Assembly (NCBI GenBank): GCA_963812255.1
Contig: CAWEUM010000003.1
Location: 496,001-560,000 of the forward strand
Direction: 5' to 3'
Origin: DATJGR01 sp963812255
Lineage (GTDB): Bacteria > Pseudomonadota > Gammaproteobacteria > Pseudomonadales > Azotimanducaceae
Length of the DNA stretch: 64,000 nucleotides
The translations under genes and the position numbers were made by a program. The notes beneath the pieces were generated by a model. The model did no database searches and was not told the DNA's origin. It saw only the letters and a program-made list of their open reading frames with translations. Every line of letters starts with the position of its first letter. Position 1 is the first letter of the stretch. Positions 17,796 to 27,377 of the stretch are shown here, one piece after another.

Positions 17796-19166
17796 TCAGG
17801 CGCGTTTGAACTCCCCGACCAGTCCGGCAATCGACTCCTTCGCGTCCCCGAACAACATGCGAGTGTTTTCACCGAAGAACAGTGGGTTGTCGACACCGGA
17901 GAATCCGGACGCCATCGACCGCTTCAACACGAACACCGTGCGTGCCTTGTCGACATTGATGATCGGCATCCCGTAGATCGGACTGTTCTCGTCGGTTCGC
18001 GCAGCGGGATTCACAACGTCGTTTGCGCCGATGACGACAGCCACGTCGATGCTGTCGATACGCGGGTTGATGTCATCCATCTCGACGAGTTGATCGTACG
18101 GCACGTTCGCTTCTGCGAGCAGCACGTTCATATGTCCTGGCATCCGGCCCGCTACCGGGTGAATTGCAAAGGTCACCTCGGTGCCGTTCTTTTCCAACAG
18201 TTCGCCGAGTTCGCGCACGACGTGTTGCGCCTGCGCAACTGCCATTCCGTAGCCCGGCACGAACGTAACCGACGCCGCGGACTCGAGGATCAGGTACGCG
18301 TCTTCGGCCGTGATCGGCTTCACTTCGCCTTCGATCTTGGTCGCGGTCTTCACGGCGCCGAATCCGGAAAACAGCACGTTGGCGAGCGAGCGGTTCATCG
18401 CTTTGCACATGATCCGAGTCAGGATGATGCCCGACGCCCCGACGAGCGCGCCGGCAACGATCAACACGTTGTTGTTGATCGCGAAGCCCGCGGCGCACGC
18501 GGCGAGACCCGAATAGGAATTCAACAGCGAGATGACGACGGGCATGTCGGCGCCGCCGATCGGAATCACTGCCATGACGCCGAGCACCAGCGACAACGCG
18601 AGCAGTACAAAGAAATGGGCCGAATTCAGCGTCGGATCCATCGTCACCATCGCGCCGGAAACCAATATGCCGATTAGAATCACAGCATTCACCAGGCGCT
18701 GCGCCCCGAATACGATCGCGCGGGATGGCATCACTTCGGCCAGCTTTGCCCAGGCGACGACGCTACCGGTGAACGTGACGCCGCCGATCAGAATCGACAG
18801 ACAGATCGTGAGGTACGTAAAGCGGGTGTCGCTGGACTGGTACAGTGCGGCCCAACCAACCAACAGACTCGCCAGGCCGCCTGCTCCGTTGAACAACCCG
18901 ACCATCTCGGGCATCGAGGTCATCGCAACCCGGTACGCCGCAACCGCGCCGATGATCGAACCGACGACAGCCCCGCCGATGATGTACTGATAGCTGACGA
19001 TATCGTGTTCGAGCAACGTCACGATCACCGCAATCAGCATGCCGATGCCGGATATGACGTTGCCGCGCCGCGCCGTATCGGGATGGGCCAGCATCTTCAG
19101 GCCCATGACGAACAGCACCGATGCAACCACGTAGGTCAGGTTGATGTAGATGTCCAGGTTCATCAT
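17796..19166 (-). CDS. pntB: NAD(P) transhydrogenase subunit beta
   Basis: 456 residues from the ATG at 19166, which overlaps the pntAb stop (ATGA). The open frame continues upstream only because of overlap. About eight to nine membrane helices (residues about 1-260) form the proton channel. The soluble NADP(H)-binding domain dIII follows ('VPGYGMAVAQAQH', 'HPVAGRMPGHMNVLLAEA', 'VIGANDVVNPAARTD', 'VFVLKRSMASGFSGVDNPLF'). It couples hydride transfer between NADH and NADP+ to proton flow, and needs the NAD-binding alpha subunit, which is not encoded nearby. Confidence 0.95.
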   Translation of the reverse strand: MMNLDIYINLTYVVASVLFVMGLKMLAHPDTARRGNVISGIGMLIAVIVTLLEHDIVSYQYIIGGAVVGSIIGAVAAYRVAMTSMPEMVGLFNGAGGLASLLVGWAALYQSSDTRFTYLTICLSILIGGVTFTGSVVAWAKLAEVMPSRAIVFGAQRLVNAVILIGILVSGAMVTMDPTLNSAHFFVLLALSLVLGVMAVIPIGGADMPVVISLLNSYSGLAACAAGFAINNNVLIVAGALVGASGIILTRIMCKAMNRSLANVLFSGFGAVKTATKIEGEVKPITAEDAYLILESAASVTFVPGYGMAVAQAQHVVRELGELLEKNGTEVTFAIHPVAGRMPGHMNVLLAEANVPYDQLVEMDDINPRIDSIDVAVVIGANDVVNPAARTDENSPIYGMPIINVDKARTVFVLKRSMASGFSGVDNPLFFGENTRMLFGDAKESIAGLVGEFKRA

Positions 19167-19447
19167 TTGGCGCCTTTCTTCTTGAACATCGCGAGCATCC
19201 GGTCGGTAACCAGATAGCCACCGACAACGTTGATGGCGCCATTGGCCACCGCGATCGCGCCGAGCCAGTTGGCAAACGCCGGCGCATCCATGCCCGCCGC
19301 AACGACTGCGCCGACCATCGTAATCCCGGAGATTGCGTTCGAGCCCGACATCAACGGCGTATGCAACGTCGACGGCACCTTCGAGATGAGCTCGAAGCCC
19401 AGGAAGATCGACAGCATCAGGACGAATGTCAGATAGACGGCATCCAA
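19163..19447 (-). CDS. pntAb: NAD(P) transhydrogenase alpha subunit part 2 (membrane domain)
   Basis: 94 residues with three hydrophobic helices and the family sequence 'ISKVPSTLHTPLMSGSNAISGI' near residues 21-42. It forms the small membrane part of split-type transhydrogenases. It starts at TTG (19447) after a purine-rich AAGGGGAAGGAAA ribosome site. The usual upstream partner pntAa is absent: 234 empty bases and an opposite-strand gene follow. Confidence 0.92.
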   Translation of the reverse strand: MDAVYLTFVLMLSIFLGFELISKVPSTLHTPLMSGSNAISGITMVGAVVAAGMDAPAFANWLGAIAVANGAINVVGGYLVTDRMLAMFKKKGAK

Positions 19448-19681
19448 TTTCCTTCCCCTTCAGAACAGTAGGCGACCCGCACATACATGCGCCGGCGAAG
19501 CGGCTCTTCGACAACGCCAAGAAACGTGGGGCCAGATCAAAAGATCGGTCATCCTACACAATCTCCCGCCCGACGCCAGCTGGGCGACTTGCCGGCGGCC
19601 CTCGAACGACTGGTGTTGGAGAGGTTGCCGGTGTACGGACGATGTAGTACACATAAATGCCCCAAGCGGCAGGATATTCAG

Positions 19682-20311
19682 ATGGCAACTACAACGACGC
19701 AGTGGGCGCTCCGCGGCACGGGCTACGAGTTCTGCAATTGCGACTTCGGCTGCGGGTGCAATTTCGGCGGATTTCCGAACTCGAAGGACGGAAGCTGCCG
19801 CGCGTTGGTCGGCATGGACATCACCGCGGGATCATGCGGGGGCGTGGATCTAGCCGGCGTGAAGAGTGCCGCGATCATCGATTGGCCCAAGGCAATCCAC
19901 GACGGCAACGGGAAGTGCGTCTTCGTGGTAGAACCGTCGACCAGCGACGAGCAGATCGAAGCCCTGGCCGAGATCTGCAGCGGCAAACTCGGCGGGCTGC
20001 CCTGGGAACTGTTGGGGCCGACCTTCGAAGTGATCGGCCTCGAAAAGGCGCCGATCTCCATCGAGGGTCATGGCGTCGACAGCGTGTTCAAAGTAGAGGG
20101 TATCGCCGACGCGCGCGGCGAGGCCTTCAAGAACCCGGTTACCGGACAACCGCATCACGCGCACGTCGATCTGCCCGACGGTTTCATCTGGACGCGGGGC
20201 GCGTGCGGCGTGGGGACGTTCTCGGCCAAGGCGGGTGGATTGTCGCTCGCGTTCGAGAAGTCGAACTGGATCCTGTACGACTTCGACTGGAACAATTCTC
20301 GAGCGACGTAG
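19682..20311 (+). CDS. DUF1326 domain protein
   Basis: 209 residues from the ATG at 19682; the longer frame upstream is unlikely to be translated. The N-terminal cysteine cluster 'YEFCNCDFGCGCNFGGFP' (about residues 15-32) and the C-terminal 'FEKSNWILYDFDWNN' are diagnostic of DUF1326. Its function is unknown; a metal or redox role is suggested by the CxC motifs and by the frequent neighbour DUF2182, which is also next door here but convergent. Confidence 0.88.
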   Translation: MATTTTQWALRGTGYEFCNCDFGCGCNFGGFPNSKDGSCRALVGMDITAGSCGGVDLAGVKSAAIIDWPKAIHDGNGKCVFVVEPSTSDEQIEALAEICSGKLGGLPWELLGPTFEVIGLEKAPISIEGHGVDSVFKVEGIADARGEAFKNPVTGQPHHAHVDLPDGFIWTRGACGVGTFSAKAGGLSLAFEKSNWILYDFDWNNSRAT

Positions 20312-20325
20312 CTCGACTACATCGA

Positions 20326-21111
20326 CTAAACCAGGATCCATCCGGCAGTGGCGATCATCAGGCCGCCGCTGACAAAAAGACTTGCGCGGCCGAACGGCGC
20401 CAGCTTCTCGATCGTCACCCAGGCGGTCAGCGCCACGATCACCGCCACGTTCATGACGCCGCCGGCGAACAGCAGCAGCATCAGCGCCCAGCAGCATCCG
20501 AGACACAATAGGCCGTGCTCGACGCCCACCGTGAATGCGCCGAATCGACCCGGGTGCCAGTGCCGCAGCAGGAAAGACATCGGCGACTGACAGACGCGCA
20601 GACACCGCTGCTTCAACGGCGTGATCTGATAGACGCCTGCGAGCAACAGGATCGCCGCACCCACCGCAGGCGCGGCGGGCTCCATCATTGGAGACAGCAG
20701 CAGCGATGCGGACAGCCCCCGTTGCAGCAACGTCGCGCCAACGCTGAACAGTGCCCACACGGCGAGATAGCCCGCCACAACGGCGTAGACCCGCGAGCCG
20801 ACCGTGCGATGCGTGTCACGCGCCCGGGCAGCCCGCAGGAAGAGCAGCAGCAGCGGCGATGCGGACGGCAGCATCATGGCGGCCATCATCACGGCCCACA
20901 TGGCCCACAGTAGAAATAGATGCGGAGCATCCCAGCGCGCGGTCATCATCCATGCCGATGAACCGCTCATCGGCCCGTACATGTCGAGCCCCATCGCGAC
21001 GATCCATGTCCAGCAGAGGACGCTGATCGCCAGAATCACGATCATCAGAACGAGCCGTTCGTGCCTCAGCAACGTCTCGAGGATCGGCTGGGAACGGCGG
21101 GTGGATGTCAT
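20326..21111 (-). CDS. DUF2182 predicted metal-binding membrane protein
   Basis: 261 residues from the ATG at 21111; an extension to 21237 is open but lacks membrane or conserved sequence. About six membrane helices are visible, with the family motifs 'LLWAMWAVMMAAMMLPSA' and 'GVEHGLLCLGCCWALM'. The latter's His and Cys residues are the proposed metal site. It is convergent with the DUF1326 gene, with 14 bases between the stops. Confidence 0.88.
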   Translation of the reverse strand: MTSTRRSQPILETLLRHERLVLMIVILAISVLCWTWIVAMGLDMYGPMSGSSAWMMTARWDAPHLFLLWAMWAVMMAAMMLPSASPLLLLFLRAARARDTHRTVGSRVYAVVAGYLAVWALFSVGATLLQRGLSASLLLSPMMEPAAPAVGAAILLLAGVYQITPLKQRCLRVCQSPMSFLLRHWHPGRFGAFTVGVEHGLLCLGCCWALMLLLFAGGVMNVAVIVALTAWVTIEKLAPFGRASLFVSGGLMIATAGWILV

Positions 21112-21354
21112 GGCGGCCTGCTGGCCCTCAGCGGCGCCGCGCGCCGGGTGGTCGAGTGTGCGATCGGGCGAGCCATGAATCAAACGTGCGGTGAAGGATG
21201 CATCAGCAAGCGGCGTGGTCGGCACGATCTGGTACACACTGTTTCACGAGCCATCGATTGCAACGGTGCATTGGTTGGTCGTCAGCCTCTGTGCCGCCGA
21301 AGTGATCAAACGCGCGAGCCAGATCGTCTACTACCACCGCACGGCGCTGTGAAC

Positions 21355-21621
21355 GTGGCAAAAAAATCGACGATCACCAACCAGGTGCGCCGGCTCCGCT
21401 TCGAAGCCGGCGAAATGACGCAGCAGGCTTTGGCCGACGCGGTGGGCGTGACGCGGCAGACCATCATCGCAATCGAAGGCTCGAAATATTCGCCTTCGCT
21501 CGAAGTCGCGTTTGGCATCGCCCGGGCGTTCAACGTGTCCTTCGAAGCGGTGTTCCAATTCGAGTCAGCTGACGCCAGACTGGCACCGACGCACCCAAAG
21601 CACTCAGGAACGCGCGCATGA
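21355..21621 (+). CDS. XRE-family helix-turn-helix regulator
   Basis: 88 residues from GTG 21355 (GTG 21349 is an equally possible start; neither has a strong ribosome site). It is a short regulator of the YozG/Cro type with 'MTQQALADAVGVTRQTIIAIEGSKYSPSLEVAFGIARAF', a complete HTH_3. It overlaps the LLM oxidoreductase gene (ATGA) and probably controls it. Confidence 0.85.
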   Translation: MAKKSTITNQVRRLRFEAGEMTQQALADAVGVTRQTIIAIEGSKYSPSLEVAFGIARAFNVSFEAVFQFESADARLAPTHPKHSGTRA

Positions 21622-22460
21622 AAATCGGCCTGTATCTCGTGCTCACCGACGCATCGATGCCCGTCGTCGATCTCGCTCGCGCAATCGAAGAACGCGGGTT
21701 CGAATCGATCTGGGTGCCGGAGCATTCGCACATTCCAACCACCGGTTCCACGCCGTATCCCGGCCGCGGCCCGGTCACGCGCGACTTCGCGCGGACGCTC
21801 GATCCATTCGTGACGCTGGCGGCCGCGGCCAGCGTCACGACACGAATCAAGCTCGGCACCGGCATCTGCCTGCTGATTCAGCGCGACACGATCCACACGG
21901 CGAAGACCGTTGCAACGCTCGACCACCTGTCCGGCGGTCGCGTGCTGTTCGGTGTCGGCGGCGGCTGGAACAAGCCGGAGATGGAGAACCACGGCTGCAC
22001 GTATGCGACACGCTTTGCGCGACTCGAAGAACAACTGCAGGCGCTGAAAGCGATCTGGACCGAAGACGAGGCGCAGTTCCACGGCAAGTACGTGGACTTC
22101 GATGCAATGTGGTGCTGGCCGAAACCGGTCACGCGTCCGCACCCGCCGATCTTCATCGGCGGCGAAACCGATCACACGTTGAAGCGCATCGTGAAATACG
22201 CCGACGGCTGGCTGCCGCGCGTGCGCGATCCGGGGCTGGTGCTCGCCGGAATCGGCAGGCTGCGCGCCTTTGCGCGTGACGCCGGACGCAATGAGCGCAG
22301 CATCGCGATCAGCGCCTTCGGACTGTCCGCAAAGCACGAAACCATCCAGCCGTTTCGCGACGCCGGCGTCGACCGCGCGATCCTCGCGCTGACAGCGGGC
22401 TCCACGGACGACATGCTGCGTCGTCTCGACCGTTACGCCGAGTTCGTCGAGGCGGACTGA
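21618..22460 (+). CDS. LLM-class flavin-dependent oxidoreductase (F420-type)
   Basis: 280 residues of the luciferase-like TIM-barrel family. Visible are 'GFESIWVPEHSHIPT', 'LGTGICLLIQRDTIHTAKTVATLDHLSGGRVLFGVGGGWNKPEMENHG' (in parts) and 'HPPIFIGGETDHTLKRIVKYADGW'. The pattern fits the F420-dependent subgroup rather than FMN/FMNH2 alkane-type enzymes, but the cofactor cannot be proven from the sequence. It is co-transcribed with the XRE regulator. Confidence 0.88.
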   Translation: MKIGLYLVLTDASMPVVDLARAIEERGFESIWVPEHSHIPTTGSTPYPGRGPVTRDFARTLDPFVTLAAAASVTTRIKLGTGICLLIQRDTIHTAKTVATLDHLSGGRVLFGVGGGWNKPEMENHGCTYATRFARLEEQLQALKAIWTEDEAQFHGKYVDFDAMWCWPKPVTRPHPPIFIGGETDHTLKRIVKYADGWLPRVRDPGLVLAGIGRLRAFARDAGRNERSIAISAFGLSAKHETIQPFRDAGVDRAILALTAGSTDDMLRRLDRYAEFVEAD

Positions 22461-22602
22461 CGAGGGCAAACAAACCTAGCTACACACGCCGCATCGCCAA
22501 CGGCACGGGCCGAGCAGCAAAAATCTTCAAGCCGAAGCGCACCGCAATGCTGGATCATCGCTGCGTCAACGGGGATCATCCGTCGGTGGGAGGGCCTCAC
22601 AC

Positions 22603-24411
22603 GTGCTCGATTGGCTGCGCGCCCGCGACGAGTGGAAATTCTTCGGCGTCCTGCCGCAGGCTGATCTGTCACTTGCGGTGACGTGGTGGACCCTATTGCT
22701 GCTGCGGGGTCTGCTGCCGGCGGCATTCGCCATCGCAATGGGTATGTTGATCGGCGCGGTGCAGCGCGGCGATTCTCTCGGCCTGCCGCTTTCGATCGTC
22801 GGCGTCGTGTTCGTGCTGCTGCAAACGATGTCGCCGCTGCATCAGGCCATCGGCAAGAACCTCGGCAGCCGCACAGCGGCGTGGCTTTACGACCAACTGA
22901 CGTTTGCATGCGTGCGGCCACCTGGCATGGGCCACCTCGAAGATCCACACCTGACAACCGACCTCACGGTAGCGCGCGACTTCGATCTAGGCATCAGCGG
23001 GCCGCCGCTGTCGATCTCGATGGATTTCATCGGCTCCGGTCTCGTCGAGTTCGTTGCCGGCTTTGTCGCCGCGATGCTGCTCGCCGCCTATGCCTGGTGG
23101 GCGCCGCTGCTGCTCGTCGGCGGTTGGTTGGCAACCCAATGGTTACTGCGCGAAAGCGCGGTGTGGCGCGATCGCAATACCGACGAGGTGCGTGAGGCGC
23201 AACGCCACGCCGACTATGCGTATCGACTGGCCGTCGATCCACCCGCGGCAAAAGAGTTGCGGTTGTTCGGCTTGTCGACGTGGACCGTCGAACGCTTCAC
23301 CGCGCAACGGCGGCGGCTGTTCGACTTGCGCTGGGAAGCCACACGGCTGCGTGAACGCCCCGTCGTGTCGAGTCTGCTGGTGGTACTGGCCGCGAACGCG
23401 GCGGTATTCGCCTCGATCGCGACGGATCTCAACGCGGGTCACCTCGACCTCGGCCGCGCAGTGACGTTCGCGAGCGCGGCCGTCACCGCCAGCATGATCG
23501 CCTTCGGCGGCCTGTCGTGGGCGCTCGACGGCGCCGCTGCGCCCGCCGCTGCGGTGCTGCGCCTGCAACACGCGATGGATCCGGAGGGCGCGTTGCCGCA
23601 AGGCGCGCATTCGGCGCAACGCCTGCCGGCACGCGAGATCCGCTTCCGCAATGTCACGTTCGCGTACCCTGCCGCACCCGGCGAATCGGTTCTCGAGGGA
23701 TTCGATCTGACCATTCCGGCGGGTTCGTCGATTGCCATCGTCGGTCAGAACGGTGCCGGCAAGACCACGCTCGCAAAACTGCTGTGTCGTCTGTACGACC
23801 CACAGCACGGCGCGATCGAGATCGACGGTATCGACGTACGTGAATTCGAACTGGATTCGTGGCGTGCGCGGGTGACGGCGGTGTTCCAGGATTTCATCCG
23901 CTTCGAGATGCCGCTGCGCGACAACGTCGCACCCGCCGGAGCGCCTGACGACGTGATCGAGGCGGCGCTTGTGGATGCCGGCGCATCTAATCTTGCGAGT
24001 CTCGACACCGTGCTCGCGCGCGGCTACGAAGGCGGCACCGACCTGTCAGGTGGCCAATGGCAGCGCATCGCCCTCGCCCGCGCGCTGTGCGCCGTGCGGC
24101 TCGGCGCCGGCGTGGTGCTGCTGGATGAGCCGACGGCGCAACTCGATGTACGCGGCGAAGCCGAAATCTTCGAGCGCGTGCTCGCCTCGACGCGTCACGC
24201 CACCACGATCCTGATTTCGCACCGGTTCTCGACCGTGCGGCTCGCAGATCGCATCTGCGTGCTCGAAAAGGGCCGCGTGGTCGAACTCGGCACGCATGCC
24301 GAACTGATGGCCGCAAACGGCCGCTACCGCACGATGTTCGACCTGCAGGCGTCGCGCTTCGGTGACGGCGACAGCGACGGTGCACAGGAGACGCTCGATG
24401 TCCTCGGCTGA
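22603..24411 (+). CDS. ABC exporter half-transporter 1 (permease-ATPase)
   Basis: 602 residues from GTG 22603 with a GGGAGGG ribosome site. An N-terminal six-helix membrane domain is followed by a complete ATPase: Walker A 'GQNGAGKTT' (about 380-388), signature 'LSGGQWQRIALARAL' (about 481), Walker B 'VVLLDEPTAQLD' and H-loop 'ISHRFSTVRLAD'. It pairs with the next gene, whose ATG lies inside its 3' end, to form a heterodimeric exporter. The substrate is unknown; there are no biosynthetic or precursor-peptide genes next to it. Confidence 0.9.
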   Translation: MLDWLRARDEWKFFGVLPQADLSLAVTWWTLLLLRGLLPAAFAIAMGMLIGAVQRGDSLGLPLSIVGVVFVLLQTMSPLHQAIGKNLGSRTAAWLYDQLTFACVRPPGMGHLEDPHLTTDLTVARDFDLGISGPPLSISMDFIGSGLVEFVAGFVAAMLLAAYAWWAPLLLVGGWLATQWLLRESAVWRDRNTDEVREAQRHADYAYRLAVDPPAAKELRLFGLSTWTVERFTAQRRRLFDLRWEATRLRERPVVSSLLVVLAANAAVFASIATDLNAGHLDLGRAVTFASAAVTASMIAFGGLSWALDGAAAPAAAVLRLQHAMDPEGALPQGAHSAQRLPAREIRFRNVTFAYPAAPGESVLEGFDLTIPAGSSIAIVGQNGAGKTTLAKLLCRLYDPQHGAIEIDGIDVREFELDSWRARVTAVFQDFIRFEMPLRDNVAPAGAPDDVIEAALVDAGASNLASLDTVLARGYEGGTDLSGGQWQRIALARALCAVRLGAGVVLLDEPTAQLDVRGEAEIFERVLASTRHATTILISHRFSTVRLADRICVLEKGRVVELGTHAELMAANGRYRTMFDLQASRFGDGDSDGAQETLDVLG

Positions 24412-26224
24412 AGGTCTCGCTGACGACCTCCCCGCCGCCGTTCCGGCCATGTGGCGCGCGCTGAAGCGCGGCTACCAGGCAGAACCGCGACTGCTGACGA
24501 TTTCATTCGGGTTGTCGCTGCTCGCAGCTTTACCGGACGCATTGGTCGCGCTGCTGTTCATGCTGCTGGCCAATGGTGCGGCCGCGCACGACGGCAGGCT
24601 CGTCACGACTGCAATGCTTGGACTCGCCGCGTGCGCGGTCGCCACCTGGTTTCTGCGGGTCGTCAGCGATCGCACGCAGAGGCGCTTTCGCGACCGCGTG
24701 ACGATCGCGCTCGAATCGCACGTCGCGAACCTGCAGGCATCGGTACAGACGATCACCCACCACGAGCGGCCGGAGTTCCTCGATCGACTCGCGGTGCTGC
24801 GCGATCAGGTGTTCGTGCTCGACCACATGTACATGTCGCTGTTCTCGACGTGCGGCTGGATTCTGCGCCTCGGGGTCACGATTGCGCTGCTGATGTCGAT
24901 TCACTGGGCATTGCTGCTGCTGGTGGTGTTCGCGCTGCCGACGGTGTTGGCATCGACATGGCGCCCCGCCGTCGAACGCGCCGCGGAGGAGCGCGGCGCC
25001 TCAGCGAATCGGTTGGCCCGGCATCTGTTCACGACAGCGACGACGGCCCCGCCGGGCAAGGAGGTGCGCGTCACGCGGATCGGCCGCCGGCTCGCCCAAC
25101 TGCGTCGCGAGGCGTGGGAACGCTGGTATGGTCCGGTTGGCGCCGCACGCACCGGCAGCGCGCTGTGGCACGCGCTTGGCTGGGCGATCTTCGGTGCCGC
25201 GTACATCGGCGCCGTCGTATTCGTGTCTTCGGGTCTCGACGGCACGCCCGGGCAGGTGCTGCTGGTTCTCGCCGCCGGTTCCCGTCTGTCGGCCTATATC
25301 GGCGCCACGGTCGGCGAGATCGGCTTTCTACGCGGCATCTGGATGGACGGGTCGCGGCGCCTCGCATGGCTAGAAGACTATGCCGCGTCATTGACCGAAA
25401 ACGCCGACGCGACGGTGCCGCAGCGGCTCACTCGAGGGATCCGCTTCGAACACGTCTCGTTCGCCTACCCCGGCACGACGCGCAACGTGCTCGACGACGT
25501 CAGCTTCGAAATCGAACCGGGTACCGTCGTTGCAATCGTCGGCGAAAACGGCGCCGGCAAAAGCACGTTGGTGAAGCTGTTGTGCAAGCTGTATCGGCCT
25601 GGCAGCGGCCGTATCGTCATCGACGGCGTCGACCTCGCGCAGATGCCGGCCGATGCATGGCGCGAGCGTCTCGCGGGCGCATTTCAGGATTTTTTCCGAT
25701 TCGAGTTCCGTGCGCGCCATACCGTGGGCGTTGGCGATATACCGCGCCTCGACGATCAACCGGCTGTTGCGGTTGCAGTGGATCGCGCGGGCGCCGCAGA
25801 CGTGGTGGAGCGACTCGTCGAGGGTCTCGCGACCCAACTCGGACCGACTTGGCCCGGCGGCGTGGAGGTCAGTTTCGGCCAATGGCAGAAACTTGCACTC
25901 GCGCGCGGCTTCATGCGCGACCGGCCCTTGTTGTTGGTGCTCGACGAGCCCACCGCCGCGCTCGACGCCGAAACGGAGCACATGCTGTTCGAGCGCTATG
26001 CGGAAGCGGCGCGCGGTGGTTTTCGCGGCACGGACCCCGCACGCACGCCGGACGGACGCATCACGATTCTGGTATCGCATCGTTTCAGCACCGTGCGGAT
26101 GGCCGATCTGATCGTGGTACTCGACGGCTCGAAACTCGTGGAGATCGGTTCGCACGAGGCGCTGATGTCGAAACGCGGACAATATGCAGAGCTGTACGGC
26201 ATTCAGGCGAAGGCGTATCGATAG
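24398..26224 (+). CDS. ABC exporter half-transporter 2 (permease-ATPase)
   Basis: 608 residues from ATG 24398 (GGAG ribosome site, 14-base overlap with the partner). Membrane helices lie in about residues 20-300. The ATPase has Walker A 'GENGAGKST' (about 382), Walker B 'LLVLDEPTAALD' and H-loop 'SHRFSTVRMAD'. Its signature motif is altered to 'VSFGQWQK' in place of LSGGQ. Since the signature of one subunit completes the other subunit's ATP site, one of the two sites is likely slow or degenerate, as in asymmetric heterodimeric exporters. Confidence 0.9.
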   Translation: MSSAEGLADDLPAAVPAMWRALKRGYQAEPRLLTISFGLSLLAALPDALVALLFMLLANGAAAHDGRLVTTAMLGLAACAVATWFLRVVSDRTQRRFRDRVTIALESHVANLQASVQTITHHERPEFLDRLAVLRDQVFVLDHMYMSLFSTCGWILRLGVTIALLMSIHWALLLLVVFALPTVLASTWRPAVERAAEERGASANRLARHLFTTATTAPPGKEVRVTRIGRRLAQLRREAWERWYGPVGAARTGSALWHALGWAIFGAAYIGAVVFVSSGLDGTPGQVLLVLAAGSRLSAYIGATVGEIGFLRGIWMDGSRRLAWLEDYAASLTENADATVPQRLTRGIRFEHVSFAYPGTTRNVLDDVSFEIEPGTVVAIVGENGAGKSTLVKLLCKLYRPGSGRIVIDGVDLAQMPADAWRERLAGAFQDFFRFEFRARHTVGVGDIPRLDDQPAVAVAVDRAGAADVVERLVEGLATQLGPTWPGGVEVSFGQWQKLALARGFMRDRPLLLVLDEPTAALDAETEHMLFERYAEAARGGFRGTDPARTPDGRITILVSHRFSTVRMADLIVVLDGSKLVEIGSHEALMSKRGQYAELYGIQAKAYR

Positions 26225-26381
26225 TGTGGTGCGACGACCCATCGCCGCAAACGAGCCAGCCCCCTTTGTCCCGCGCCAGTGGAATGCGGAGAGGTCACAG
26301 CACCGCGGAATCAGATTCGTTCGTCTTCCATCGAAACGCCAGCGGGACTAAATTGCATTGACTCGGGAAAGCGTTGCAACC

Positions 26382-27206
26382 ATGGCAACTGGCCGCCTGA
26401 CACAGGATGAATCACAGTTTCTCGACCGCCACGGCTACGTCGTTCGCGAGAACGTGTTCGACGCGCCGGAAATAGCCGACATCACCGCCGCGTGCGAAGA
26501 CCTCGTTGCGCGGCTCGTCCGCGATCGTCGGCTGAAGCGCTACAAAGCCGGCAGCTACGTGTTCGCGCCGGACTTCGAGCGCAGCACGATGATCAAGTGG
26601 GAAGGCGACAGCGATGTCGTCCACGGCATCGAGCCGTTCGCACATTTGGACCCCACTTTGAAGGCCTGGGCGCTCGATGCGCGCTTCACCGAACCGATGC
26701 AGGTTCTTGTAGGCGACACGAGCCCGAGCCTGTTCACCGAAAAGCTCAATCTGAAACGCCCCGGTGTTGGCGGCGTAAATCCGATTCACCAGGATTATCC
26801 GTACTGGCTCGACAGCGCCGATGCGCCCGCACGCGTGGCCACAGCCATGTTGTTCCTCGATGACGCAACGCTCGAAAACGGCTGTCTGCAGGTGGCACCG
26901 GGAAGCCATCGCTCCGGCCAATGGCGCAACCGGACCGACAGCGATGCATTCGGTGCGAACGAGATCGACGCCGCGGCATATGCCGACGTCGAAATGCTCC
27001 CGCTGCCGCTGCGCGCCGGATCGATGGTGATGTTCGGCAGTTTCCTCGTCCACCGCTCCGAACCGAATCGCTCCGCGTTGCAACGCCGCGCATTGCTGTT
27101 CAGCTACCAGCCCGCCGGACACCGAACGATGGTCGACTCGTTACTTGCGGCCGCCGACGCGCGACGTCGCGCAAAGACCGAGCGTGCCGCTGAAATCGAT
27201 CGATGA
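26382..27206 (+). CDS. Phytanoyl-CoA dioxygenase family protein
   Basis: 274 residues from ATG 26382 (a TTG at 26358 is possible). It is an Fe(II)/2-oxoglutarate dioxygenase of the PhyH fold. The metal triad is readable as H136 and D138 ('IHQDYPYWL') and a distal His at about 223 ('FLVHRSEPNRS'); the 2-oxoglutarate-binding Arg is probably in 'SALQRRALLFSYQ'. It hydroxylates an unactivated carbon; the substrate is unknown. It lies between the ABC exporter and an LLM monooxygenase, with about 150 bases free on each side. Confidence 0.85.
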   Translation: MATGRLTQDESQFLDRHGYVVRENVFDAPEIADITAACEDLVARLVRDRRLKRYKAGSYVFAPDFERSTMIKWEGDSDVVHGIEPFAHLDPTLKAWALDARFTEPMQVLVGDTSPSLFTEKLNLKRPGVGGVNPIHQDYPYWLDSADAPARVATAMLFLDDATLENGCLQVAPGSHRSGQWRNRTDSDAFGANEIDAAAYADVEMLPLPLRAGSMVMFGSFLVHRSEPNRSALQRRALLFSYQPAGHRTMVDSLLAAADARRRAKTERAAEIDR

Positions 27207-27377
27207 CACGCGCCCGCCGGGGCCGCGTAGCGGCACGTCACCGATCCAACTATGGTTCCGAGCGCCGGTAATCGTCGTGAGCCAGAGCAAGCCGTGGCAG
27301 GCTCGTATTGTTTCGGTCGAGATGACCCACGTCGTCTTGGAAATTCAAACGCTGGCGACGCAAGGGGCGGCAACGGC

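Noticed and set aside
21306..22469. 387-codon minus-strand open frame opposite the LLM oxidoreductase
   Set aside because: Antisense shadow of XRE and LLM genes with clear motifs.
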